From the NCBI GenBank assembly GCA_035487355.1, contig DATHMF010000107.1, forward strand, positions 1-64,000: a stretch of 64,000 nt of DNA. The letters are read 5' to 3'. This DNA comes from Terriglobales bacterium (GTDB taxonomy: Bacteria; Acidobacteriota; Terriglobia; Terriglobales; Acidobacteriaceae). A program made the position numbers and the translations under genes. Shown here in pieces: positions 31,895 through 39,560 of this stretch. Position 1 is the first letter of the stretch. Every line of letters starts with the position of its first letter. The notes beneath the pieces were generated by a model. That model was given only the letters and a program-made list of their open reading frames with translations. It was not told the DNA's origin and made no database searches.

Positions 31895-32278
31895 ATGTTC
31901 TATCTACTGAAGACCGAGTCCTCTGTATATTCTTTCTCCGACTTGCAGCGCGACGGCACAACCACCTGGGATGGTGTCACCAATCCCGTGGCGTTAAAAA
32001 ACCTGCGCGAGATGCAGCCGGGCGCGCAATTAGTCATTTATCACACGGGAGACGAGAAGCGCGTTGCCGGTACGGCTTCTGTCGTCTTGGTGGACGCCAA
32101 AGACCCGAAAAATCCGGCGGTCAAAATCAAAGCCGGCCACGCGCTTACGCGGCAACCGACGCTGGCCGAGATAAAAGCGAACAAGTTATTCCAAGACTCT
32201 CCGCTGGTAAGGCAAGGCAGGCTTTCGGTGGTGCCTCTGACAGAAGCGCAATACCGCTTTCTGGTTGAAGGGCGTTAG
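31895..32278 (+). CDS. EVE-domain protein
   Basis: 127 residues, a single EVE (PUA-like) domain: 'FYLLKTESSVYSFSDLQRDGTTTWDGVTNPVALKNLREMQPGAQLVIYHTG' (about 2-53), then 'VAGTASVV' and 'VKIKAGHALTRQPTLAEIKANKLFQDSPLVRQGRLSVVPLT'. In the family the aromatic cage binds modified bases in DNA or RNA (THYN1-like). Its role in bacteria is unclear; stand-alone forms are common and not specially tied to defence here. Confidence 0.92.
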   Translation: MFYLLKTESSVYSFSDLQRDGTTTWDGVTNPVALKNLREMQPGAQLVIYHTGDEKRVAGTASVVLVDAKDPKNPAVKIKAGHALTRQPTLAEIKANKLFQDSPLVRQGRLSVVPLTEAQYRFLVEGR

Positions 32279-32296
32279 CAGGCCTGGCAGCGAGAA

Positions 32297-32566
32297 TCAG
32301 GGGACTGGGCGTTTGCGCTTCTCCCGGCGCTCGTACAGCTTGAACAGTACGAGCATGACCACGACCCATACAACCAAGCCGGCGGCCATGAAAAGCAGCA
32401 ACCGGCCCAGCATGGCGATTGCGCTCGCTGAGTGCCGGAACCATAGGGCGCGAACCCATGTGGCGATCATCGGCAGCACCATGACCAGGAGAATAAAAAG
32501 CCACTCCGGATATTGATATCCCAGAAACTTTCCCGGCGTGCGCGGCTCATTTTCCGGGTCTGGCAT
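32297..32566 (-). CDS. Small two-helix membrane protein
   Basis: 89 residues with transmembrane segments at about 22-42 and 50-75, and a basic C-terminus (LYERREKRKRPVP). The conserved-looking N-terminus is 'EPRTPGKFLGYQYPEWLF'. No named family. It converges with the EVE gene (18-nt gap). Confidence 0.6.
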   Translation of the reverse strand: MPDPENEPRTPGKFLGYQYPEWLFILLVMVLPMIATWVRALWFRHSASAIAMLGRLLLFMAAGLVVWVVVMLVLFKLYERREKRKRPVP

Positions 32567-32574
32567 TGCCGGCG

Positions 32575-32724
32575 TTACCGTCCGCGTGAAGCTTTTCTGG
32601 CGGTGCGTGTGGTGTGAGCCGGGCTCTGGCGTGTGGGCGTGCTGGTCTTTTGCTTAGGATTGCTCTGCTCAGCGGCCTTCTTGGCCCACATCTTTTCCAT
32701 CTCGCGCATGTCTTTGGTTTTCAT
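32575..32724 (-). CDS. 49-residue basic protein
   Basis: ATG 32724 to TAA 32575. Sequence opens MKTKDMREMEKMWAKKAAEQ and continues in a Lys/Arg/Thr/Ser-rich tail (TARKASRGR). It ends 8 nt before the start of the small membrane protein on the same strand, so the two may be co-transcribed. No good Shine-Dalgarno is present. Amphipathic helix plus basic tail suggests RNA or membrane contact; function unknown. Confidence 0.45.
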   Translation of the reverse strand: MKTKDMREMEKMWAKKAAEQSNPKQKTSTPTRQSPAHTTRTARKASRGR

Positions 32725-32885
32725 GTACTAAGCATGACACATTCAGGCCGCATAAAGCGAATAAGGAAGCGTGACGGCTGTTTACTGGAGCTGGGCACGA
32801 GCCCTCAGCCGTACCGAACAGAAGTAGTAGAATTCCGGCTTTGGCCGCTGCAATATGGCCAAGCCCGCACCAAACCCGTGCCAAG

Positions 32886-33926
32886 ATGCCATTGCCAACC
32901 CAGCTTACGCGCATCATCGAGGATGAACTCTCTACGCTCGACCGCAGAACGCTGGCGCGCGCGGTGGGAGAGCTTTCCAATAGCTACCGGAATTTGCGCG
33001 GGGATACGAGTTGCCCAGTAAGTCTTATCGGCAACGACGTTCAACGCGCAGCCTATCTGCTGACTCGCGTGCCCGCCACTTACGCGGCAATTTATGCTGT
33101 GCTGCGCGAGGTGAAGCAACGCATTCCCCATCTGGAAGTTCGCAGCCTGCTCGACCTGGGAGCAGGGCCAGGCACGGCGATGTGGGCGGCCGCGGAAATT
33201 TTCACTGAGTTGGAACGGGTGACGCTGATTGAACAATCCAGTAGCTTCATCCGGCTGGGACAAAAGTTGGCGGCTGCTGCACGCTCCGTAGCAATTCAAA
33301 CCGCTCGCTGGGTGGAAGCCGACTTAAAGTATGAAACCCAGCTTCCGGCGCACGACTTGGTAATCATCTCGTACGCGCTGGGCGAAATGCCCTCTGCAAG
33401 CCGCAGCCAGCTTATCCTGGGGGCATGGCAGGCTGCGGCAAAAGTGGTTGCCGTGATTGAACCCGGGACTCCAAGTGGCTTCCAAGTCGTGTTGCAAGCC
33501 CGCGGTGAATTGCTGGCGCAGAAAGCGCATCTGGTTGCACCGTGCCCGCATGGGGAACAATGCCCCATGGAGAATCAAAGCCAACGAAACACAGCCGAGG
33601 ATGGCTGTGCCACACGAGACACGAAACTAAAACAAGACTGGTGCCACTTTGCACAACGGCTGGAGCGCACTTCACTCCACCGAAGACTGAAATCCGGAGA
33701 GCTGGGATACGAGGACGAAAAATTTTCTTATATCGCGGCTGCAAAACAAGCCAGTGCGCCGGCAGCGGCGCGCGTGATCCGGCATCCGATTCAGCTCAAA
33801 GGACATATCAAGCTGGAGTTGTGCACGCCGGAGGGTTTGAAGCACGAGACCGCCAGCCGCAGCCAGGGCGAAGCATTCAAAAGAGCACGCAAGGTGAATT
33901 GGGGGGAGGAGTGGAAACCGCAGTGA
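32886..33926 (+). CDS. Rsm22-like small-subunit ribosome methyltransferase family protein
   Basis: About 346 residues from ATG 32886 (MPLPTQLTRI); an open extension to 32841 is unlikely. SAM fold: 'VRSLLDLGAGPGTAMWAAAEIF' (about 85-106), then 'LPAHDLVIISYALGEMPSASR' (about 153-173) and 'VAVIEPGTPSGFQVVLQAR' (about 188-206). The iron-sulfur-type signature 'CPHGEQCP...DWCHFAQRLERT' (about 222-258) is that of Rsm22/METTL17, linked to small-subunit assembly. Between 'CP' and 'DWCHF' an insert of about 17 residues is encoded by a dispersed repeat (33590-33615), close to the cluster ligands. Substrate base unknown. Confidence 0.88.
   Translation: MPLPTQLTRIIEDELSTLDRRTLARAVGELSNSYRNLRGDTSCPVSLIGNDVQRAAYLLTRVPATYAAIYAVLREVKQRIPHLEVRSLLDLGAGPGTAMWAAAEIFTELERVTLIEQSSSFIRLGQKLAAAARSVAIQTARWVEADLKYETQLPAHDLVIISYALGEMPSASRSQLILGAWQAAAKVVAVIEPGTPSGFQVVLQARGELLAQKAHLVAPCPHGEQCPMENQSQRNTAEDGCATRDTKLKQDWCHFAQRLERTSLHRRLKSGELGYEDEKFSYIAAAKQASAPAAARVIRHPIQLKGHIKLELCTPEGLKHETASRSQGEAFKRARKVNWGEEWKPQ
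33590..33615 (-). repeat. Dispersed repeat inside the Rsm22-like gene
   Basis: Reverse-orientation copy of 26561-26586, identical at 25 of 26 positions; the CACAGCC/GGCTGTG stem is intact. It is translated in frame. Confidence 0.75.
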
Positions 33927-33971
33927 ACCGTAAGATACTTCGAAATCCTGATTTCTTGCCGGAGCGATTTG

Positions 33972-35219
33972 TCAGCGCGTCCGCATTAAATCAGGCCCCT
34001 TACACTGTGGAAACGGGATGTGAGAGATTGCCCGCATGGTAAAAGAATTCTCGCCTTGTTGGACCTGGAAGTAGGTGGGCGTTCCTGGATCTTGATCGAG
34101 TTCAACTACAAAGCGTTTTGCGTCATCAGAGCAGGCCCGCACAGGACCGTAGCTGAAAAGTGGCCCCCCCTTCGCCTCGGGACTTCTTAGCTGCAGAAAT
34201 CCGGCATGCTTTGCTTCAAGCTCTTTCAGCTTACTTGTCTCGCTCCACTGTGCTGCATCGCTCCACTCTGTTTGCAGCCACTCATCCACAAAGTCGCGCC
34301 CATTCATTGCGACCGGCTGCACACGATGCATCTGATCACCGACGAACTGGTAACGGTAAATGCCGGAACGCGTCATGATGCCAAGATCAAGACATCCTTT
34401 TTCGAAGCGAAGCTCGAAGCCGTCAGACTTTACCTTCATCACCGGATCGGTTTCGCGCACGTATCCGTCTTGCTTGTGAAACAGCAACCGCTGGGTCGCG
34501 GTTCCTTGAGCGGGTTCAATCACATCAAGATCAAATGCGCTCCAGCGAGATGTGCACCAGGGATGGCCATGGGCAACTGCCACGACCCAGCCCATGGGCG
34601 GGCCGCTCGGCATCACGACATACTGAAAGAAATCACCAAATGCTCCGGAAATCTCGCCATAGTCATCGCTATTCCAGCGCACTGACCGATGCCAGACACC
34701 ATTGTTTTGTTCGTAGATCAGCAGTATGGTGTCGTCACCGCACTCGATTCCAAAACTCAATTCAACGGCCATAAGTTGCGACTCATTTACAGGCCTAGCC
34801 ACTGCAACTTTAAGGTCGCCTCCATATACCTGATCATCCATCAGTGAAGTGTTTTCAGGTGTGTATTGCCGTGGTTTCTCCGGCGCGTTCGCTCCCAATA
34901 AAACTGCCAGTTCATTTTGCAGTTGTCTGGCTTTTATCTCATTTTTTCCCTGGCAACGCATATATGTGTCAACGGTCGTGGCCAGCGCTTCTTTTATAGC
35001 TCGGATCTGTTGCTGGATTGCGCCTGAGACCTCAGGATCCATATCCTTTACATTATTGGCCAATAACCTGGACTGAATGGCTTTTGCTTCGGCAACAGAA
35101 CGTTGGACGGCTCCGGGCGTACAGGACTGGCCAGCCCAGCAGGATGAGAAAAGGCCGAGGAGCAGGAATCCGCAGATTGCTAAAAAACGGGTCACACCAG
35201 AAGCATAAGCATAACGCAA
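33972..35219 (-). CDS. Secreted hypothetical protein
   Basis: About 415 residues. The start is uncertain: TTG 35219 or GTG 35195; reading further upstream is antisense to sucB and unlikely. A signal peptide (VTRFLAICGFLLLGLFSSCWA) is followed by a helical region with a Cys pair ('SCTPGAVQRSVAEAKAIQSRLL', 'DTYMRCQGKNEIKARQL') and then a large strand-rich domain ('LMAVELSFGIECGDDTILLIYEQNNGVWHRSVRW'). Pattern suggests an exported, disulfide-bonded protein. No named family recognised. It is divergent from sucB. Confidence 0.65.
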   Translation of the reverse strand: MRYAYASGVTRFLAICGFLLLGLFSSCWAGQSCTPGAVQRSVAEAKAIQSRLLANNVKDMDPEVSGAIQQQIRAIKEALATTVDTYMRCQGKNEIKARQLQNELAVLLGANAPEKPRQYTPENTSLMDDQVYGGDLKVAVARPVNESQLMAVELSFGIECGDDTILLIYEQNNGVWHRSVRWNSDDYGEISGAFGDFFQYVVMPSGPPMGWVVAVAHGHPWCTSRWSAFDLDVIEPAQGTATQRLLFHKQDGYVRETDPVMKVKSDGFELRFEKGCLDLGIMTRSGIYRYQFVGDQMHRVQPVAMNGRDFVDEWLQTEWSDAAQWSETSKLKELEAKHAGFLQLRSPEAKGGPLFSYGPVRACSDDAKRFVVELDQDPGTPTYFQVQQGENSFTMRAISHIPFPQCKGPDLMRTR

Positions 35220-35321
35220 ATATACAGAACCTGCTCCTCCGTATGGAGCATGCGCTCTGCTCGTCCCATGCTGTAAAATAAATATTTGCTTACTGTCATC
35301 TACGCAAGCTAGAGGAGCACC

Positions 35322-37085
35322 ATGCCCACAGATGTAATCATGCCCCAGATGGGGGAATCCATTTTCGAAGGCACGCTCACCAAATGGCTCAAAAAGCCCG
35401 GCGACAAGGTGCAGCGCGACGAGCCGCTGTTTGAAATCTCGACCGACAAGGTTGACGCCGAAATTCCGGCGCCGGCGAGCGGGATATTGAAAGAAGTCAA
35501 AGTCGCCGAAGGGGCCACGGTGCAGGTGAATACGGTTGTGGGCGTGATTGATGCCGAAGGAAGCGCGGTTGTGGCTGCTCCTGCGCCGGCCGCTTCCAAG
35601 CCGGCTCCCGCTCCCACTCCGAAAGCTGAAGCTCCCAAGCCAGCGACGGCTTCTGCTCCTGCGGCCGCGCCTGCCGCTCCTGCGGCAATACAGGCTCCCG
35701 CAGCTTCGACGCCGGGAACCAACGTCGTCATGCCACAGATGGGCGAGAGCATTGTTGAAGGCACGCTGACCAAGTGGCTCAAAAAAGTAGGCGATAAAGT
35801 GCAACGCGATGAGCCGCTGTTTGAAATTTCTACCGACAAAGTGGATGCCGAAATTCCTGCGCCGGCTGTTGGAATCCTCACTGAGATCAAAGTCCAGCCC
35901 GGTACAACCGTGCAGGTCAATACGGTTGTAGGCGTGATTGGCAGCACGGGCGCAGCAGCCGCACCTGCTCCTGCCGCAACTCCGGCCAGCCAGGCAGCCA
36001 AGCCCCGCGCGGCCGAGCCGGCCGCGAAGCAACCAGCGGTAGCAGCGGTGGCACAGCAACCAAGCCAGGTTCTTTCTTTCCCGGCAGTGGACCGCGACCA
36101 GGAAGGACGGCGTATTCGCTCGAGTCCGCTGGTGCGCCGCATCGCGCGCGACAACAACGTTGCCCTGGGCAATATTGCCGGCACCGGTCTGGGAGGGCGC
36201 ATCACGAAGAACGATATCCTCGGGTTCGTTGAAAAATATGGCAAGGGCGGAGCTCCGGCGGTCGCCGCAGCAGCTTCGGCTGCCGTAGCGATAACAGCTC
36301 CGGGTCCGGTCCTGGCAGCAACGGTTCCGGCGCGGCCGGCGGCTGCTGCATCGGCGCCTGCGCACATGCCTCCGCCGATTCCAGGTGAGCTTGTGCCTAT
36401 GACGCCGATGCGCAAGAAGATTGCCGAGCGCATGGTGGAATCCAAGCACACCAGCGCGCACGTGCACACGGTTTTCAAAGTCGACATGACCCGCATCGTC
36501 AAGATTCGCGAGCGCGAGAAGGCGAAATTTGAGCAGAACCACGGCGTCAAGCTGACCTACATGCCCTTTATTGCCAAGGCGCTGATGGCGGGAATCAAGG
36601 CCATGCCCATCGTCAACGCCTCGGTTGAGGGCGAAGGCATTCGCTATCACCGCAACATCAACATCGGAATCGCAGTGGCGCTGGATTGGGGACTCATCGT
36701 ACCCGTCGTGAAGCAGGCGGAAGAGCGCAGTTTCCTGGGATTGCAGCGCGCCATCAACGACCTGGGCGAGCGTGCCCGCAATAAGAAACTTGTGCCGGAT
36801 GAGGTGACGGGTGGAACCATTACTATTACCAATCCGGGAATCTTCGGACCGCAGTTCGGCACACCCATCATTCTGCAACCGCAGTTGGCCATTCTAGGGA
36901 TGGGCGGAATTTTCAAGGAACCCGTTGTCGTGACCGATAAAGATGGCAATGATTCCATACAGATCCGTTCCATCATTCGCCTGACGCTGGGATACGATCA
37001 TCGCGTCGTTGATGGCGCTGACGCCGATAAATTCATGGTCGCGGTGAAGAATTACCTGGAAAATTGGAACGAGGAAATCGGGTAA
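35322..37085 (+). CDS. sucB: 2-oxoacid dehydrogenase E2 (dihydrolipoamide succinyl/acyltransferase) with two lipoyl domains
   Basis: 587 residues; AGAGGAG lies 5 nt before the ATG. Two nearly identical lipoyl domains (about 1-77 and 133-209) carry lipoyl lysines in 'EISTDKVDAEIPAP' (K43 and K173), joined by Ala/Pro linkers. An E1/E3-binding domain follows (about 264-308, 'RSSPLVRRIARDNNVALGNIAGTGLGGRITKNDIL'), then the catalytic trimer domain ending 'TLGYDHRVVDGADADKFM' (His and Asp near 563-567). LipB in this window would modify both lysines. The succinyl role is inferred from pattern; acetyl or branched-chain acyl is possible because E1 genes of both kinds are nearby. Confidence 0.9.
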   Translation: MPTDVIMPQMGESIFEGTLTKWLKKPGDKVQRDEPLFEISTDKVDAEIPAPASGILKEVKVAEGATVQVNTVVGVIDAEGSAVVAAPAPAASKPAPAPTPKAEAPKPATASAPAAAPAAPAAIQAPAASTPGTNVVMPQMGESIVEGTLTKWLKKVGDKVQRDEPLFEISTDKVDAEIPAPAVGILTEIKVQPGTTVQVNTVVGVIGSTGAAAAPAPAATPASQAAKPRAAEPAAKQPAVAAVAQQPSQVLSFPAVDRDQEGRRIRSSPLVRRIARDNNVALGNIAGTGLGGRITKNDILGFVEKYGKGGAPAVAAAASAAVAITAPGPVLAATVPARPAAAASAPAHMPPPIPGELVPMTPMRKKIAERMVESKHTSAHVHTVFKVDMTRIVKIREREKAKFEQNHGVKLTYMPFIAKALMAGIKAMPIVNASVEGEGIRYHRNINIGIAVALDWGLIVPVVKQAEERSFLGLQRAINDLGERARNKKLVPDEVTGGTITITNPGIFGPQFGTPIILQPQLAILGMGGIFKEPVVVTDKDGNDSIQIRSIIRLTLGYDHRVVDGADADKFMVAVKNYLENWNEEIG

Positions 37086-37107
37086 TTCGGCACGGCAGCA
37101 CAGATTG

Positions 37108-37139
37108 AACGGCAGGCATGAAGCCTGCCGTTTTCTTTT
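37108..37139 (+). terminator. Terminator of sucB
   Basis: Perfect 10-bp stem AACGGCAGGC/GCCTGCCGTT (37108-37117, 37123-37132), 5-nt loop, then TTCTTTTG. Confidence 0.85.
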
Positions 37140-37160
37140 GCGAAAGCGATTTCGTAGCGA

Positions 37161-37186
37161 TAGAGACGCAGCAAGCTGCGTCTCTA
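37161..37186. repeat. Palindromic dispersed repeat (copy 3)
   Basis: TAGAGACGCAGC-AA-GCTGCGTCTCTA, perfect 12-bp arms. Same family as 18443 and 23057. Confidence 0.8.
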
Positions 37187-37196
37187 CGATGCTGTT

Positions 37197-38066
37197 CTAC
37201 AGCAACCTGGGGCGCTTTCTTTCATTGTCCCAGTTCTGAAATGGGTTGCGGGAAGAGGAGCGAAAGTTTTCAATCAACTCCCGCACGCGCGCGCACCTGC
37301 GGCTCAGAGTTTCCAGCAATCGCCGGAACGCGTCGGTATCGTGCTCGTACCACTCCGCGGGCACATATTGGGCGAGGTCCCATATAACTTTTGGATCGAG
37401 TTTTTCAATACGGCTGAGCCAGGGCTCGAAGGAATCCCATCCGATGACGCCGGAATAAACCGCGTTGGAAGAAAAGATGCCACGCAGAGGAGAATCAGGG
37501 AAATCCCATTCGCCCGCGTTAAAGCAATGCCCCTGGTCCACCAGAGCCGCGGTGTACTTGCGCTCACGGTTGCGCTTCCAATAAATGATCTGGCGGCTGT
37601 CGGTGTTGCAGCACCATTTGTCGAAAACCAGCGCGCCGGCAAAAACATCGGGGTTGCGTACACCCCCGATATCGTTGCGCAACAATAGTGAATCGGGCAT
37701 GTATTCGAGCGCCTCGCCCTCGAGAGGATCCACAATAAAACGCGAGCCGAATTGCAGTCCGGAGGCGCACGGGACTTTTCCGCTGGCCAGCTGAATGTGC
37801 AATTCGGGAGTTTCGCTGACAAGCCAGTCGCTGATCTCCACAATTTCAGCGACCGGCACCGGCAACCCGATATAACCGGCGAGACGCGTCGCCAGCCATT
37901 CGTTGACCAATATGCGAGAGTGCTGTGGATTATTCTGGAATTTAACGACGTAGAAGTGCCCGTCGGCGCCGCGCATGAGATGGGATTGCGCGCCGCCCCG
38001 CATGCGCCGGACGTGTTGTTTAATGGGAACCGGCACGTTGTTGGCATGCCGCTGACTCTGACGCAA
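37197..38066 (-). CDS. HipA-like kinase-fold protein
   Basis: 289 residues in the HipA_2-type single-protein group: 'RMRGGAQSHLMRGADGHFYVVKFQNNPQHSRILVNEWLATRLAG' (ATP-binding lobe, Lys in 'VVKF' near 42), 'DVFAGALVFDKWCCNTDSRQIIYWK' (catalytic-loop-like, near 140-165) and 'AALVDQGHCF' (metal-binding-like, near 174). No HipB partner gene is next to it, so it is not a classical persistence module. Target unknown. Confidence 0.8.
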   Translation of the reverse strand: MRQSQRHANNVPVPIKQHVRRMRGGAQSHLMRGADGHFYVVKFQNNPQHSRILVNEWLATRLAGYIGLPVPVAEIVEISDWLVSETPELHIQLASGKVPCASGLQFGSRFIVDPLEGEALEYMPDSLLLRNDIGGVRNPDVFAGALVFDKWCCNTDSRQIIYWKRNRERKYTAALVDQGHCFNAGEWDFPDSPLRGIFSSNAVYSGVIGWDSFEPWLSRIEKLDPKVIWDLAQYVPAEWYEHDTDAFRRLLETLSRRCARVRELIENFRSSSRNPFQNWDNERKRPRLL

Positions 38067-38141
38067 GCAGCAGTTCAGTGTATCAAGTTTGAGTTAAGGA
38101 ATGAATTCGAAGCTGAAAGATTTTGACGAGCATACTCCCAG

Positions 38142-38621
38142 TTAACTCAGCGGCCCCTTCGACATGGCCTGCGAGTCATTAGCGGTTGAGTTGCGCAGGA
38201 AATTGCGCACGCTCTCGACGTAAGCCTCTTTCCAATCCACTACGTAGCGGCGCTGGGCAATGTGCTCCTGGGCGTGCTCCAGATCCCATCCCAACGAACA
38301 AAGGACAGCAAGGGCCATCATAGGGGCGCGATGGATGCCAGCAGCACAGTGAATGTACAGGCGACTGGCAGGGTCCTTCAGGGCTTCACGGGCGAATTCG
38401 GTTCCGCGCTCGAAAATTTCCGGGGGCTTGAGCTGGAAATCGTCATCGATGGGAATCCACGCAACCTTCATATCCCAGGACTCGGCCAAGGGGCGGTCAT
38501 CAAACTCAATCTGCATATCGATGATGTGAGTGATGCCCACTTGCACCAGCTCCAGCATGTTATCTTCATTCCAAATGCCGCCGCCGACGGCAATGTGGTC
38601 TGTGATCCAGGTATAGTCCAT
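38142..38621 (-). CDS. Dual-specificity/tyrosine phosphatase-like protein
   Basis: About 159 residues from ATG 38621 (MDYTWITDHIAVGGG); an open upstream extension exists. The DSP core has 'ITHIIDMQIEFDD' and the catalytic loop 'LYIHCAAGIHRAPMMALAVL' (HCxxGxxR, Cys near 101), with a candidate general-acid Asp in 'WIPIDDDFQLKP'. It would dephosphorylate protein or other phosphate esters. It is divergent from the XRE regulator. Confidence 0.88.
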   Translation of the reverse strand: MDYTWITDHIAVGGGIWNEDNMLELVQVGITHIIDMQIEFDDRPLAESWDMKVAWIPIDDDFQLKPPEIFERGTEFAREALKDPASRLYIHCAAGIHRAPMMALAVLCSLGWDLEHAQEHIAQRRYVVDWKEAYVESVRNFLRNSTANDSQAMSKGPLS

Positions 38622-38778
38622 TTCTCTTTCGCTCGGATGCCCAGCCGAGGTTGCGTGCAACAATAGGACAACGAATTTTGCCAACCAGTATAAATTACAA
38701 AATCTCCGGCCCAGCATATAAATCCAGCCTGCTGAACCCCACCCGGCAAGCTATAGCGTTACGCTATACTGCATAGGA

Positions 38779-39498
38779 ATGAAATTCAGAACACTGCAAG
38801 ACAACTTGCGCAGAATTCTAATGGAGCGCATTCAGCGGAGAGAGCTCACCGGCCTCAAACTGGCGCACCTGACAGGGTTCCGGCAGGCGCACATTTCCAA
38901 CTTCCTGAACCGCAAGCGGTCGCTCAGCATGGAAGGCCTGGATAAAGTCCTGCAAGTACAGCATCTTTCCGTGCTCGATCTGCTCGATCCCGGAGAAATC
39001 AACAAGCGGGCCAGCATTATACCGCCCTCGGAAGATGATTTCGAAAACGTCCTGCTGGTCGAGGGCATCGTGGCCGCTACCCAGCCACTGATCAAGAACC
39101 AGGACGTCAAAGAAATTCTGAAATTTAAAAAGACCTTCCTCAAGCGGCTCCGCCCGCACCTGCACACGGCCGCGCGCAACACGTGGTCGCGATTCGTGAT
39201 GGTGAAGGTGGATACCCGCGATGGTATGGCGATGTATCCCAAGCTGCTACCGGGCGCGACGGTGCTGATTGACCGCCATTACAATGCGCTGGAGTCTTAC
39301 CGCAGAGGCGAGCCCAATATGTACGCCGTGCCAAACAACGCCGGCTGCACAGTCCGCTACGTCGAAGTCTCGGGAAGAGCGCTGGTGCTGCGACCGCATA
39401 ATCAGGATTTCCCCATAGACGTGATCCAGATGGAACAAGGCCAATCATTTGCCGACTACATCGTTGGCCGCGTTTGTCACGTGGCGATTGAGACCTAG
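38779..39498 (+). CDS. XRE-type regulator with S24/LexA-like C-terminal domain
   Basis: 239 residues. The N-terminal helix-turn-helix 'LTGLKLAHLTGFRQAHISNFLNRKRSLSMEGLDKVLQVQHL' (about 24-64) is followed by a linker and an S24-like beta domain: 'SRFVMVKVDTRDGMAMYPKLLPGATVLIDRHYN' (about 137-169), then 'MYAVPNNAGCTVRYVEVSGRALVLRPHNQDFP'. The usual GDSM catalytic Ser is replaced (DGMAMYP) and no catalytic Lys is visible, so it should not cleave itself. A ligand- or partner-controlled repressor is likely; target unknown. Confidence 0.82.
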   Translation: MKFRTLQDNLRRILMERIQRRELTGLKLAHLTGFRQAHISNFLNRKRSLSMEGLDKVLQVQHLSVLDLLDPGEINKRASIIPPSEDDFENVLLVEGIVAATQPLIKNQDVKEILKFKKTFLKRLRPHLHTAARNTWSRFVMVKVDTRDGMAMYPKLLPGATVLIDRHYNALESYRRGEPNMYAVPNNAGCTVRYVEVSGRALVLRPHNQDFPIDVIQMEQGQSFADYIVGRVCHVAIET

Positions 39499-39560
39499 TT
39501 TAACCACAAAGGACACAAAGGCAGGACACATCCAAGGTTCGATGTAATCGGAGCGTCGTC

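Noticed and set aside
33972..34100. Operon between the Rsm22-like gene and the secreted protein
   Set aside because: They converge on opposite strands, so they cannot share a transcript.
35220..36878. Upstream two thirds of the long minus-strand ORF ending at 33972, and the 413-codon ORF 35309-36550
   Set aside because: Both are antisense to sucB and read as low-complexity Arg/Ala/Gly; only the part after about 35219 has a signal peptide and protein-like sequence.
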